In this document: piece by piece, positions 36,453 through 45,911 of the stretch
Layout: the number at the start of each line of letters is the position of its first letter
Position numbering within the stretch: the first letter of the stretch is position 1
NCBI GenBank assembly: GCA_021773975.1
Contig: JAJFJN010000046.1
Location: 1 to 64,000, forward strand
Source: Gammaproteobacteria bacterium
GTDB taxonomy: Bacteria; Pseudomonadota; Gammaproteobacteria; Chromatiales; Chromatiaceae
Length of the DNA stretch: 64,000 nucleotides
Direction of reading: 5' to 3'
Made by a program: the position numbers and the translations under genes
The notes under the pieces: model-generated
What the model was told of the DNA's origin: nothing
Seen by the model: only the letters and a program-made list of their open reading frames with translations
The model's database searches: none

Positions 36453-38897
36453 TTATTTACCATTAATCTTAAAGGTAACAATACCATTCACCAGCCCCAC
36501 ATTTACCTTGCTTTTATCCGGGCATTCACCCTTAACAATCATCATGGCCAGTGGGTTTTCAATCTGTCGCTCCACTTCACGGCGCAGTGGACGCGCACCA
36601 TAGACCAGATCAAAACCATCACTGGATATTTTATCAGTCACGGCATCATCCACATCCAGTTCAATCTCCCTTACCATCATCCGTTCCACTAGCTCTCTGA
36701 TAAACAAAGTCGCAATACTATGTACATGCTCCTTTTCCAGATAGTGAAAGACAATGATGTCATCCAACCGATTCAAAAACTCCGGTTTAAAGAATCTTTT
36801 AACCTCATGCAGCACCAGTTGTTGCGCCTCTTTATAGTCCGGCGTGGCTGACTGTACAAAACCAATTGGGCGTTTATCTGGTGAGAGTGATTCCGTACCC
36901 AGATTAGAGGTGCCGATCAAAATCGTATTACGAAATGAGACGGTGCGCCCCTGGGCATCCGTCAATCGGCCATCTTCAAAGATCTGCAACAGCGTATTAA
37001 AAACATCGGGATGCGCCTTCTCCACCTCATCCAGCAGCACCACAGAGTAAGGATTACGACGCACCTGCTCTGTCAGCTGGCCACCTTCACCGTAGCCAAT
37101 ATAGCCTGGAGGCGCACCAATCATCTTTGAGACCTCATGCCGCTCCATATACTCCGACATATCCAATCGAATAATGCGTGACTCATCATCCAACAGAAAA
37201 GCGGCCAAGGCGCGTGCCAGTTCTGTTTTACCTACACCGGTAGGGCCTAGAAAAAGAAATGAACCAATAGGACGATGACTGGTGGTTATACCTGCACGAT
37301 TTCTGCGAATAGCATCTGCCACCGCTTTTACTGCGTTATCCTGGCCAATAATGCGCCTGTGCAGTTTGGACTCCATTCTGGCTAGTTTATTTGATTCAGA
37401 CTCGGCCATACGCGCAACCGGTATACCGGTCCATTTGGCTACAACCTCGGCGATATCCTCATCAGTAACGACAGCCTCGTCCTTTACATGATCCTTTTTC
37501 CAACCCATTCGAGCCTGTTGAAGCTGCTCTTCAGCCTTCAGCATTTTCATCTGTAGACGGGCAGCTTCTTCAAACTCCTGCGCATGAAAAGCCTCCGTCT
37601 TTTTTCTCAACAGGCGCTGATTTTCACGCTCTAACTCCATGACATTATGAGGAATAGCCGTCAGTTGCAGGTGCTTATGTGAGCCTGCTTCATCAATCAG
37701 ATCGATAGCCTTATCTGGCAGTTGACGATCCATAATATAGCGCTCTGAAAAACGGGCGGCCCCCTCAAAAGCTGACTCTGTATAGCTGATTTTATGATGC
37801 GCTTCGTAGCGTGGCGCAATACCTCGTAGGATTTCAATCGTCTCCTCAATACTCGGCTCCCGCACCAGAATAGGGTGAAAACGCCGTTCTAGCGCCTTAT
37901 CCGCCTCAACATATTTACGGTACTCATCCAACGTATCAGCACCAATGACCTGTAGGCTACCCTGAGCCAACGCCGTCTTCAGCAGACTGGGGGCATCCAA
38001 CCCTCCCGCACCCGCGCCAGCACCAACAACCGTATGCAGTTCATCCAGAAACAGAATGATCTGCCCATTAGCCTGAATCACCTCATCACGTACTGATTTT
38101 AATCGCTCTTCAAACTCACCACGCATGCTGGCTCCCGCCACTATCTCACCCATATCCAGTGAGAGCAGCCGTTTATTGAGCAGCGTATCCGGCACATCTG
38201 CATCTGCAATCCGTTGTGCTAAGCCTTCAACAATCACAGTCTTACCCACACCAGGCTCACCAATCAGTGCCGGATTATTTTTCTTGCGGCGAGAGAGTGT
38301 TTGGATGATGGCGGCAATCTCCTCATCCCGCCCAATCACCGGATCAAGCTCACCGTTGTGTGCCATCTCAGTCAGATCTTTTGTGTAGCGTTCAAGCACA
38401 TTCTGCTTACTCTCAGCATCCTGCGTCTGTAGGGTACGGCCGCCCCGTATCTCCTTCAGCGCCTGCCGAGCCTGCTCTGCATTGATGCCAACGTCTCTCA
38501 GCAGGGTTGCTGTGGCTCCTGCCCGCTCATCAAACAGGGCAATAAACAGGGTGCCCGTACCAATAAACTCATCGCCCAGGCTCTTTGCCTCAGCAAGGGC
38601 AATACGAAACAGCTCTACCGTCTCTTGTGATGTAACAATTTGATTGGCATGTACAGGAGTAGCGTGTTGATAGTGTTGTCGTACCTGGCCAGCGAGACGA
38701 TCCGCTGCTCCTTCAGGATCAGAGAGGATTTTTTCAACGATTTTATAGGCTTCGCAATCCGGCTGGGAGAGCAGTGCCAACAGTATAAAATCCGGAGAGA
38801 TGACGTTTTGCCGCATGCCTGCCAACTCAGCAACAGCCATCTCAAGGCTCTCGATAACCTTTTTTGTACTTTTCTGAACATAGTTTTGAAGCATCAA
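36453..38897 (-). CDS. ClpC-like AAA+ unfoldase
   Basis: An 814-residue Clp/Hsp100 ATPase. The N-domain (1-145) contains two Clp repeats. D1 has GEPGVGKT (213-220); D2 has GPTGVGKT (551-558) and [14 protein letters not shown]. The middle domain (about 425-465) is short and UVR-like, as in ClpC, not the long ClpB coiled coil. RPIGFVQSA (IGF at 678-680) sits at the ClpP-binding loop position. This makes a ClpP-partnering unfoldase more likely than a ClpB disaggregase. An oddity is GADT at 319-322, where relatives have GATT before LDEYR. Gammaproteobacteria usually carry ClpA and ClpB, so a ClpC type is less common. Confidence 0.8.
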   Translation of the reverse strand: MMLQNYVQKSTKKVIESLEMAVAELAGMRQNVISPDFILLALLSQPDCEAYKIVEKILSDPEGAADRLAGQVRQHYQHATPVHANQIVTSQETVELFRIALAEAKSLGDEFIGTGTLFIALFDERAGATATLLRDVGINAEQARQALKEIRGGRTLQTQDAESKQNVLERYTKDLTEMAHNGELDPVIGRDEEIAAIIQTLSRRKKNNPALIGEPGVGKTVIVEGLAQRIADADVPDTLLNKRLLSLDMGEIVAGASMRGEFEERLKSVRDEVIQANGQIILFLDELHTVVGAGAGAGGLDAPSLLKTALAQGSLQVIGADTLDEYRKYVEADKALERRFHPILVREPSIEETIEILRGIAPRYEAHHKISYTESAFEGAARFSERYIMDRQLPDKAIDLIDEAGSHKHLQLTAIPHNVMELERENQRLLRKKTEAFHAQEFEEAARLQMKMLKAEEQLQQARMGWKKDHVKDEAVVTDEDIAEVVAKWTGIPVARMAESESNKLARMESKLHRRIIGQDNAVKAVADAIRRNRAGITTSHRPIGSFLFLGPTGVGKTELARALAAFLLDDESRIIRLDMSEYMERHEVSKMIGAPPGYIGYGEGGQLTEQVRRNPYSVVLLDEVEKAHPDVFNTLLQIFEDGRLTDAQGRTVSFRNTILIGTSNLGTESLSPDKRPIGFVQSATPDYKEAQQLVLHEVKRFFKPEFLNRLDDIIVFHYLEKEHVHSIATLFIRELVERMMVREIELDVDDAVTDKISSDGFDLVYGARPLRREVERQIENPLAMMIVKGECPDKSKVNVGLVNGIVTFKINGK

Positions 38898-38939
38898 TTC
38901 ACTCTCCCAATTTAGGCACGAATAAGCCTCGCTATGCAG

Positions 38940-39743
38940 CTATTCTTGACGACACTCATCAGACTTAACCGCCTGCCAATGCAGCTCCAACTCATCTAAA
39001 CTCAATTCGGTCATTGTTTGATTCTGCTCTGCAATACGTTTTTCGATACCCTGAAAACGACGTTCAAACTTACGGTTTCCAGCCACCAACGCCATCTCTG
39101 CATCCACCCCAGCTTTACGGGCAAGGTTGGCACAGGCCATCAGCAAATCACCAATCTCTTCGGCCACCCGCTCTTTACTGCCACGCTGCTCCAGCTCAAC
39201 CGCTACCTCATCCAGCTCTTCTCGCACCTTGGCAAGCACACCAAAGACATCTGGCCAATCAAAGCCACCACGAGCTGCACGGCGCTGTAACTTTTCTGAG
39301 CGCATTAAAGCTGGCAGTGCAGAGGCCACGCCATCCAGCAGGCTATGAGGGCGACCACCTGCTTTTGCTTTACGTTCGGTTGATTTTTGCTGTTCCCAAG
39401 CCAGGGTTTGTGCCTCTGCACTGGCAATCTCAGCATCACCGAAAACATGCGGGTGTCTGCGCCGCATCTTTTCACAGATACCCGCCACCACATCATCAAA
39501 ATCAAAGGCCTTCTCTTCTTTGGCCATCTGCGCATAGAAAACCACTTGAAACAGCAGATCACCCAGCTCATCCTGCAATTCATTCATATCGCCCCGATTA
39601 ATCGCCTCTGCAACCTCGTAGGCCTCTTCAATAGTGTAGGGGGCAATGGTGGAAAAGGTCTGCTTTCGATCCCAGGGGCAACCTGTTTCTGGGTCTCTTA
39701 GTTGGGCCATAATCTCCAGCAGTTGCGTAATGGATTGACTCAT
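38940..39743 (-). CDS. mazG: Nucleoside triphosphate pyrophosphohydrolase
   Basis: MazG hydrolyses NTPs and dNTPs and lowers damaged nucleotides and ppGpp. The start at 39743 ([17 protein letters not shown]) gives 267 residues, the usual length; a longer frame to 39860 is a shadow of znuB. Two MazG helical repeats carry EEAYEVAEAIN with ELGDLLFQVVF and EEIGDLLMACANLARK. The start overlaps znuB at ATGA by 4 bases, hinting at coupled translation with the zinc transporter. Confidence 0.93.
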   Translation of the reverse strand: MSQSITQLLEIMAQLRDPETGCPWDRKQTFSTIAPYTIEEAYEVAEAINRGDMNELQDELGDLLFQVVFYAQMAKEEKAFDFDDVVAGICEKMRRRHPHVFGDAEIASAEAQTLAWEQQKSTERKAKAGGRPHSLLDGVASALPALMRSEKLQRRAARGGFDWPDVFGVLAKVREELDEVAVELEQRGSKERVAEEIGDLLMACANLARKAGVDAEMALVAGNRKFERRFQGIEKRIAEQNQTMTELSLDELELHWQAVKSDECRQE

Positions 39744-40531
39744 TCTCTTCTCCAGCTGGCCGCAGCAAAAAAGAGCAGTGCTGCCGCAACCACCACAGCA
39801 GGGCCAGCAGGCAGATCCCACTGGAGCGAGCCAAACAAGCCGCCGCCCACAGAGAGGCAACCCACCACCGCTGCCAGTACCGCCATCTGCTCCGGTGTTT
39901 GGGCAAATCGACGTGCTGTGGCCGCAGGAATAATCAGCAGAGAGGTGATCAGCAGGATACCCACTACCTTCATTGCAACAGCAATAACCAGCGCAATCAA
40001 TAACATAAACCCCAACCTGACGGGTATTACCGGCACACCTTCAACCTGTGCCAACTCTTCATGCACCGTCATCGAGAGCAGGGGTCGCCACAACCAGGCC
40101 AACAGAGCCAAAGCCACCACTCCACCACCATAAATCCAATAGATGTCCATCACCGTCACTGCCAGAATGTCACCAAACAGATAACCCATGAGATCAATAC
40201 GCACCGTCTCTAACAGTGCCAGTACAATCAGCCCCAGCGAAAGCGCACTATGCGAAAGAATACCCAACAGCGTATCACTGGCCAGTCGTCGCTGGTTTTG
40301 CAGGCTAACCAACACCAATGCCAAGGTGATACAGACCAGGATAATAGCCAGGTTGATATTGACCTCTAGCAGAAACCCCAACGCAACACCCAGCAGCGCA
40401 GAGTGCGCCAAGGTATCACCAAAATAGGCCATACGCCGCCAGACCACAAAGGCGCCCAACGGCCCTGTTACTAACGCCACGCCCAGACCTGCTACAAGGG
40501 CTCGCAGCATAAAGTCATCCATGCTCTGCAT
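39740..40531 (-). CDS. znuB: Zinc ABC transporter permease
   Basis: The membrane component of the ZnuABC zinc importer, 263 residues with eight or so hydrophobic segments. [20 protein letters not shown]-like sequence ([20 protein letters not shown]) and [16 protein letters not shown] are characteristic of ZnuB. It overlaps znuC by 17 bases and mazG by 4 bases on the same strand. Confidence 0.93.
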   Translation of the reverse strand: MQSMDDFMLRALVAGLGVALVTGPLGAFVVWRRMAYFGDTLAHSALLGVALGFLLEVNINLAIILVCITLALVLVSLQNQRRLASDTLLGILSHSALSLGLIVLALLETVRIDLMGYLFGDILAVTVMDIYWIYGGGVVALALLAWLWRPLLSMTVHEELAQVEGVPVIPVRLGFMLLIALVIAVAMKVVGILLITSLLIIPAATARRFAQTPEQMAVLAAVVGCLSVGGGLFGSLQWDLPAGPAVVVAAALLFFAAASWRRE

Positions 40532-41279
40532 CTCCCTTACAGGACTTTTTCACACCGCCATGCAGGTCGTGCCGATGGTCGTGATTATGGGTATAAAGTG
40601 CCATACTCGGGTGCGTGCCAAACAACTCCAAATAGGAAGGATCACTACTCACTGCTTCAGGATGGCCAGAGCAACAGACATGCTGATTAAGGCACAAGAT
40701 ACGATTAGCTTTAGCCATCACCAGGTGCAGATCATGCGAGACCATAAGGATGCCACAGCCATAGCGATCACGGATGTTGGCGATCAGATCAAACAGCTCC
40801 GCCTGCCCTGTTACATCCACCCCTTGCACCGGCTCATCCAATACCAGCAGGTCTGGCTTTCTCAACAGTGCTCGCGCCAGCAATACACGCTGCATCTCAC
40901 CACCAGAGATATTCTGTACGGGGCTTTTTAGCAGCCGCTCAACCCCCACTTCACTCAACACCTCACGTAGCTGTTGCTCAGTAGCACGATGGCTTAGTGT
41001 CAGGAAACGTTGCACCGTCAGAGGCAAAACAGCATCCACAACAATACGCTGCGGCATGTAGCCAATACGCAGATCAGAAGCAGAGAAACACTGACCACTA
41101 TCAGGTTTTAACAACCCCAATATGACACGCACCAAAGTGGTTTTACCTGCACCATTAGGGCCAATCATGGCCAGAATCTCGCCCGCATGTACGCTAAGAT
41201 CTACTGCATCCAGTACCTTTCTACCACTAAAGGAGTGAGTGACAGCTTTGGCTTCAATAAGAATTTGATTAGTGGTCAT
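40515..41279 (-). CDS. znuC: Zinc ABC transporter ATP-binding protein
   Basis: The nucleotide-binding subunit that powers zinc uptake. Walker [12 protein letters not shown], signature [15 protein letters not shown] and Walker B LLVLDEP are complete, and a switch His occurs in SHDLHLVM. A His-rich C-terminus ([12 protein letters not shown]) follows, as expected for ZnuC. It is divergent from znuA with 86 bases between the likely start codons; no convincing Zur palindrome was seen in this space. Confidence 0.94.
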   Translation of the reverse strand: MTTNQILIEAKAVTHSFSGRKVLDAVDLSVHAGEILAMIGPNGAGKTTLVRVILGLLKPDSGQCFSASDLRIGYMPQRIVVDAVLPLTVQRFLTLSHRATEQQLREVLSEVGVERLLKSPVQNISGGEMQRVLLARALLRKPDLLVLDEPVQGVDVTGQAELFDLIANIRDRYGCGILMVSHDLHLVMAKANRILCLNQHVCCSGHPEAVSSDPSYLELFGTHPSMALYTHNHDHRHDLHGGVKKSCKGDAEHG

Positions 41280-41365
41280 GAATCAATTACAGAAAATAGT
41301 CGTGTTGATGACATAATAGCTAATAAGTGGTTAGCACTTTTTAAACTCGGGCATTGTATAAGCTA

Positions 41366-42373
41366 ATGATTTTACGTTTTTCTCTCACATTATGGGTCTT
41401 TATTTTAACCTTACCTGCATTAGGCAGTGCATCGGAACCGCCAAAGGTTTTGGTCAGCGTGGCTCCCATTCACTCACTGGTCACTGGGGTGATGAAAAAC
41501 ATCAGTACCCCAGCGCTGCTAATGAAAGGTGGATTCTCTCCGCATAGCGCCCACCTTAAACCGTCACAAATGCGTAGCCTGAGCCAGGCAGAGGTTGTTT
41601 TTTGGTTGGGTGAGGAAGCCGAAAGCTTCTTAAAACATCCCCTGGAGAGTGCATCCAACAATCAGCAGATCATTAAAATCTTAGACCTTCCAAAATTATT
41701 GCTGCTACCCCTTCGCCAAGGGGGCGTTTGGGAGAAGCATGACCGCATCACAGATAATACAGCTGACTCTCACCATGAACGTGCTACACAGCGCCCTGAA
41801 AATATAGACAGCCATGTCTGGCTCGACCCACTCAACGCCAAAATCATCGCCCAGGCAATAGCCGACGCCCTAAGCGCCATTGACAATGAACGAGCCGCTC
41901 AATATCAGGAGAATGCCAAGCGGCTTATCTTCCGACTCGAAAATCTACACCTTGAGGTGGGCAATGTGGCCGCTGCCGCTGTTAACAAACCCTACATTGT
42001 CTTTCATGATGCCTATCAGTACTTTGAAAATCGATACAACCTAAAGCCCGCCGGCTCCGTCACTATTGACCCTGATCGCAAGCCCGGTGCCCGTCGCTTA
42101 CGTGAGATACAACAAAAACTTCAGGATACCAATGCACACTGCATATTCAGCGAACCTCAATTTCCATCATCACACTTGAAAATACTGACCGGCGATGGGC
42201 AATACTACAGCGGAAACCTTGACCCCATCGGCATCGATATACCCCCCGGTCAGAACATGTACTTTATTCTGATACGAAGATTGGTAAGCGATTTTGTTAG
42301 CTGTCTTTGCCAGATTTATGCTGGTGAAGAGTTCACAGAAGATGCGCCTACAGTCACCCCAAAACAACCATAA
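41366..42373 (+). CDS. znuA: Zinc ABC transporter substrate-binding protein
   Basis: A periplasmic zinc-binding protein. After a signal peptide (to about GSAS), the first metal region is FSPHSAHLKPSQM with flanking LVTG, then a short His-containing loop (ADSHHERA) and DSHVWLDPLNAKIIAQAI. The C-terminal domain has VFHDAYQYFENRY and CIFSEPQFPS. The start at ATG 41366 is preferred over the TTG at 41354. It faces away from znuCB and is read from the same control region. Confidence 0.92.
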   Translation: MILRFSLTLWVFILTLPALGSASEPPKVLVSVAPIHSLVTGVMKNISTPALLMKGGFSPHSAHLKPSQMRSLSQAEVVFWLGEEAESFLKHPLESASNNQQIIKILDLPKLLLLPLRQGGVWEKHDRITDNTADSHHERATQRPENIDSHVWLDPLNAKIIAQAIADALSAIDNERAAQYQENAKRLIFRLENLHLEVGNVAAAAVNKPYIVFHDAYQYFENRYNLKPAGSVTIDPDRKPGARRLREIQQKLQDTNAHCIFSEPQFPSSHLKILTGDGQYYSGNLDPIGIDIPPGQNMYFILIRRLVSDFVSCLCQIYAGEEFTEDAPTVTPKQP

Positions 42374-42448
42374 CAGTCTGCTTGAACTTTTTAACACCAA
42401 CCCCCATCTATCTACAGCCACTTCCGCAAATAAACAGATCTGTAAAAA

Positions 42449-43813
42449 ATGAACATTATTAGCCGCCTATTAGCCTGTCTGCTCTTGCTCTCTCTTTCAA
42501 CTCTTTCATGGGGAGGGCTACCTGTCGCAGTCGATGGTAAACAGATACCCAGTCTGGCACCCATGCTAAAACAGGTCACACCTGCCGTGGTCAACATCAC
42601 CACTCAGGGGCGGGTAATCGAGCGCAGCCCACTCTTTGACGACCCCATCTTTCAGCGTTTTTTTAATATACCCGACAGACAACGCGAACGCCGCACTCAA
42701 GGGCTTGGCTCAGGTGTCATCATCGATAGTAAAGAGGGGTATATCCTCACCAATAATCATGTCATCAAAGATGCAGACATTATTATCATTCGGCTACAGG
42801 ATGGTCGTCAGATAAAAGCCAAACTGATCGGAACTGATCCCGATACCGACGTGGCTGTACTCCAAATAGAAGCCGACAACATTACTGCCATCCCCTCAGC
42901 TGACTCCAGCCAAATTGAGGTGGGGGACTTTGTGGTCGCCATTGGCAACCCCTTTGGACTAGGTCAGACGGTAACATCCGGTATTGTCAGTGCGCTGGGG
43001 CGGAGTGGACTTGGCATCGAATCCTATGAGGATTTCATCCAGACTGATGCCTCCATCAACCCTGGCAATTCCGGTGGCGCACTGGTTGATCTACAAGGCC
43101 GCCTAGTTGGCATCAACACCGCCATTATTGGCCCAAGCGGCGGCAATGTGGGTATAGGGTTTGCCATTCCCACCAATATGGCTAAAAGCATCATGACTCA
43201 GCTCATCCAACACGGTGAAGTCCGTCGTGGCCGCTTGGGTGTTGGCGCACAAGACCTCACCCCAGAGCTAGCACAGGGTTTTGACATTGATCAGCAGCAG
43301 GGTGCCATCATCACCCAAATCAACCCCAATTCACCTGCAGACAAAGCCGGTTTGAAGGTTGGCGATATCGTCACTGCTGTTAATAATCGGCCACTGCGCA
43401 ACACGCTGGATCTACGCAACATAATTGGCCTGCTACCCATTGGTTCAGAGTTGGATATTGAGATCATTCGCAACGGCCACAGCCACAATATGACAGCAAC
43501 CATTGCACTCCCGGAATTCAGAAAAATCAAAGGCGAAAAACTCAATCAACAATTAAGCGGCTCAACCTTACGTGACATTACCAACGACCCCCGTTATTCC
43601 GGTGAGATCGAAGGCATACTCATTGTAGAGGTTGAATATAACAGTCCCGCTGCACATGCCGGACTACATGAGAGAGATATCATTATCGGAATGAATGATA
43701 CCGCTATTGCTAGCCTGGACATATTGGAAAAGAAACTCAAAAAACGCAGCCGAAGAAAAAACTGGTTGAATATTTTAAGAGGCCGATCAGAGCTTTATAT
43801 TGTGCTGCCTTAA
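42449..43813 (+). CDS. degQ: Periplasmic serine protease DegQ/DegP family
   Basis: A quality-control protease with a signal peptide (residues 1-22), trypsin-like domain and two PDZ domains (about 255-350 and 365-454). The catalytic triad is H104 in TNNHVI, D134 in DTDVAVLQI and S208 in NPGNSGGAL. The total of 454 residues and the short LA-loop (QRERRTQGLGSG) fit DegQ better than DegP. The gene is downstream of znuA by 75 bases but its function is unrelated. Confidence 0.93.
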   Translation: MNIISRLLACLLLLSLSTLSWGGLPVAVDGKQIPSLAPMLKQVTPAVVNITTQGRVIERSPLFDDPIFQRFFNIPDRQRERRTQGLGSGVIIDSKEGYILTNNHVIKDADIIIIRLQDGRQIKAKLIGTDPDTDVAVLQIEADNITAIPSADSSQIEVGDFVVAIGNPFGLGQTVTSGIVSALGRSGLGIESYEDFIQTDASINPGNSGGALVDLQGRLVGINTAIIGPSGGNVGIGFAIPTNMAKSIMTQLIQHGEVRRGRLGVGAQDLTPELAQGFDIDQQQGAIITQINPNSPADKAGLKVGDIVTAVNNRPLRNTLDLRNIIGLLPIGSELDIEIIRNGHSHNMTATIALPEFRKIKGEKLNQQLSGSTLRDITNDPRYSGEIEGILIVEVEYNSPAAHAGLHERDIIIGMNDTAIASLDILEKKLKKRSRRKNWLNILRGRSELYIVLP

Positions 43814-43926
43814 TTTCTATTGGTTGAATATCTAAACAGTGATAAAGCTTTAATTATTGAACAAATACAAAATTGAGCTAATTGAGGTAAATTAAAATTA
43901 TAAAAGGCTCTAAATTCAGGTTTAGC

Positions 43927-43951
43927 ATTAATGCATCTTATATGCATTAAT
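43927..43951. repeat. Perfect inverted repeat between convergent genes
   Basis: ATTAATGCAT / ATGCATTAAT with a five-base loop sits at the stop codon of the 86-residue protein and 114 bases after degQ. There is no run of T, so it is at best a weak bidirectional terminator or mRNA end-protecting hairpin. Confidence 0.6.
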
Positions 43952-44207
43952 CATCCTTAGATTTAGTGGATTGTTTTTCATTGGTTTTTTTAAGCTCATC
44001 CCCACGTTTTTTAATCAGTCGTTGAATTAGCATACCTTCAAGCATTCGGTATACTATTTCTTGCGCCTTTTGATAGGAGGTTTTGGGTTTACCCAGCAAT
44101 GAAAGTCTTGCATCAAAATAGGCGACATCTGCCTCCAGCTCACTCACACTTTTTTGTGGGCGCTTTTTTGCTTTTTCCTCTTGCTCTTGTTTTCCCTCAG
44201 CGCGCAT
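43947..44207 (-). CDS. Small charged protein of the DUF302 operon
   Basis: An 86-residue, very charged protein (Lys, Glu and Gln rich) with a helical centre (SELEADVAYFDARLSLLG and QKAQEIVYRMLEGMLIQRL). There is no signal peptide. Its start overlaps the end of the DUF302-like gene by 11 bases, so it is translated with that gene. No family is recognised. Confidence 0.55.
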   Translation of the reverse strand: MRAEGKQEQEEKAKKRPQKSVSELEADVAYFDARLSLLGKPKTSYQKAQEIVYRMLEGMLIQRLIKKRGDELKKTNEKQSTKSKDD

Positions 44208-44661
44208 CTCTTACATTTTCCAGGATGATTTGTAAATCTCTATTCCAAAGCTTAAAGGTTTCAATAAGCTCAGGTTGGGTAAAAAACTCAGCTAAATAAA
44301 GGGGACTCATTGCTACTAATAAACTCTCTTTACGCTCACCAAAGATCACAATTTGCGGTGGTAGAAAAGGAGTCAGTTCAGGATAGTTTTCTGCCAATGC
44401 CTTAATTTTATCCGGCTTCCCATAGGCAATAACGCTATAGGTTCCATTTGAAAATCCAGCACTGACCAGATCAATATCTACACGCCTGGGGGTTGATGTA
44501 AAGTATCCCAAAGCATTGATCTCTTCTTCTATTTTTGATTGGGTATCAGAAAAAGAGAGCTGCGAACGCACCATCAACAGATCACCGGCCCACAGCGCGC
44601 TTGGTGCCAGCAGCATTAAAATAATAACTGGCCATTTACGCAGGCAAGCACATATCTTCAT
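44197..44661 (-). CDS. Exported DUF302-like protein
   Basis: A 154-residue protein with a signal peptide (residues 1-25, PSALWAG). The body SFSDTQSKIEEEINALGYFT, then YSVIAYGKPDKIKAL and QIVIFGERKESLLVAMSP, resembles the DUF302 fold and is related in layout to the C-terminal domain of the cytochrome encoded just upstream. It overlaps that gene by 4 bases (ATGA). It probably acts in the periplasm alongside the cytochrome; the ligand is not known. Confidence 0.65.
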   Translation of the reverse strand: MKICACLRKWPVIILMLLAPSALWAGDLLMVRSQLSFSDTQSKIEEEINALGYFTSTPRRVDIDLVSAGFSNGTYSVIAYGKPDKIKALAENYPELTPFLPPQIVIFGERKESLLVAMSPLYLAEFFTQPELIETFKLWNRDLQIILENVRDAR

Positions 44662-45794
44662 AATACTGCCGCCTGAAGTATTGTCCGATAGGTTCTATAC
44701 AGCGCTTCTGCAAAGTCATTCAACGCCATGTTATTGAACAGCGCAGCATACTGCTTTGGGTTGCTGGTCAGCACCTTAACCACACCTTCATACTCAGCTA
44801 TGACAATTTTCCCTGGTAGAAAAAGCCCTATACGTGGATCACGACCTAATCCATCTGAGAGCATCTCTAAGTTAGCAAAGTAGATGACATACTGCTTCCT
44901 CTCCCCCTCATCAGGATCGATAATACCCTCTCCCAACAACTGCTCCCGCACAACAGAATAGTCGCTATCAGCTACTGCTTTTTTGACGTTTTCAATAGTT
45001 TGCTGGTAAGAATAGGGCGACTGCTGCAGCAAAACAGCATCCGCTGGCCGTTTGATAATCACTTGCTTTGTCAACTGATTCTGAAATGATCGAATATAAC
45101 TCACCAAATCATTAATATCCTGCTCACTCAGCCCCAGAGCAGGCACAGAGCGCATGGGTGTTCCCTCTCTACCTTGAATCAAGCTGTGTTTAATAATCTG
45201 GTCACTGGCTGACGCAAGAAACCCTGCATTGTTCAACGCAGGGGCTAAAATCGATTTGAACCGTGGCCGAGAAAATGAAACCCCGGTACCCTGCCCTCCT
45301 TCTCCATTAGCGCCATGGCATTGTGCACAAAATGCAGCAAATAGACCACGTCCTGCTACAGGGTCACCCACAACAGGCTCTGAACTAAACTGCGGTTCAT
45401 CCGCCCAATGAAGGCTTCGAATGTATTTGGTAATAGCCAGAACCTCATGACCAGTAAGCCGTGGGAAGGGTGGCATCACCCGCCCTGGTCGGCCAAAGCG
45501 GATGGTCAATGCAATATAACGATCAGTGACACTCTCTAAAAAATCATCCAGCGCCAAAGGGATACCGACCCCTCCAAGGCCATAGTTTCCATGACATGCT
45601 GAGCAGTGCAGCGCATAGAGCCTGCCTCCCTCTGAGCCTTCATCTCGGTCTGAAGTCACTTCTGGCCTACCCATGAGGGAGCAAGCAGATAAAAACAGCA
45701 AGATGACTGAGGCCGACAGTACAACTAACAAGATTGATTTTACAGCCCTCAACACCCCACCTCTAAAGAAAAAACTGAACCATACCAGCATCAT
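44658..45794 (-). CDS. Di-heme cytochrome c fused to a DUF302 domain
   Basis: An exported protein with a hydrophobic N-terminus ending in LFLSAC (possible lipoprotein or anchor), then two c-type heme motifs, CSACH (in LYALHCSACHGNYGLGG) and CAQCH (in FAAFCAQCHGANGEGG). After a linker, about 115 residues resemble DUF302 (QTIENVKKAVADSDYSV and GLFLPGKIVIAEYEGVVKVL). The start is set at ATG 45794 because a frame from 45983 would overlap the fumarase gene; codons nearer 45890 are possible. It probably passes electrons in the periplasm, with the DUF302 part binding a ligand or partner. Confidence 0.8.
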   Translation of the reverse strand: MMLVWFSFFFRGGVLRAVKSILLVVLSASVILLFLSACSLMGRPEVTSDRDEGSEGGRLYALHCSACHGNYGLGGVGIPLALDDFLESVTDRYIALTIRFGRPGRVMPPFPRLTGHEVLAITKYIRSLHWADEPQFSSEPVVGDPVAGRGLFAAFCAQCHGANGEGGQGTGVSFSRPRFKSILAPALNNAGFLASASDQIIKHSLIQGREGTPMRSVPALGLSEQDINDLVSYIRSFQNQLTKQVIIKRPADAVLLQQSPYSYQQTIENVKKAVADSDYSVVREQLLGEGIIDPDEGERKQYVIYFANLEMLSDGLGRDPRIGLFLPGKIVIAEYEGVVKVLTSNPKQYAALFNNMALNDFAEALYRTYRTILQAAVL

Positions 45795-45911
45795 AGTCGA
45801 AAGATAGCCGAGGAATACAGTAACCAATGCAAAATAGAAACAACCAACTTGCGGGATTTGACCCAGCAGAGGAAAATAAGCCCCATCATTAACAACATGA
45901 CAAGACCTCAC

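Noticed and set aside
39014-39601. Plus-strand 195-codon frame opposite mazG
   Set aside because: His/Pro-rich translation opposite a well-supported gene; composition is typical of an antisense shadow.
41280-41365. Zur box between znuC and znuA
   Set aside because: I looked for the GTTATA-like palindrome of gammaproteobacterial Zur sites and did not see a convincing match.
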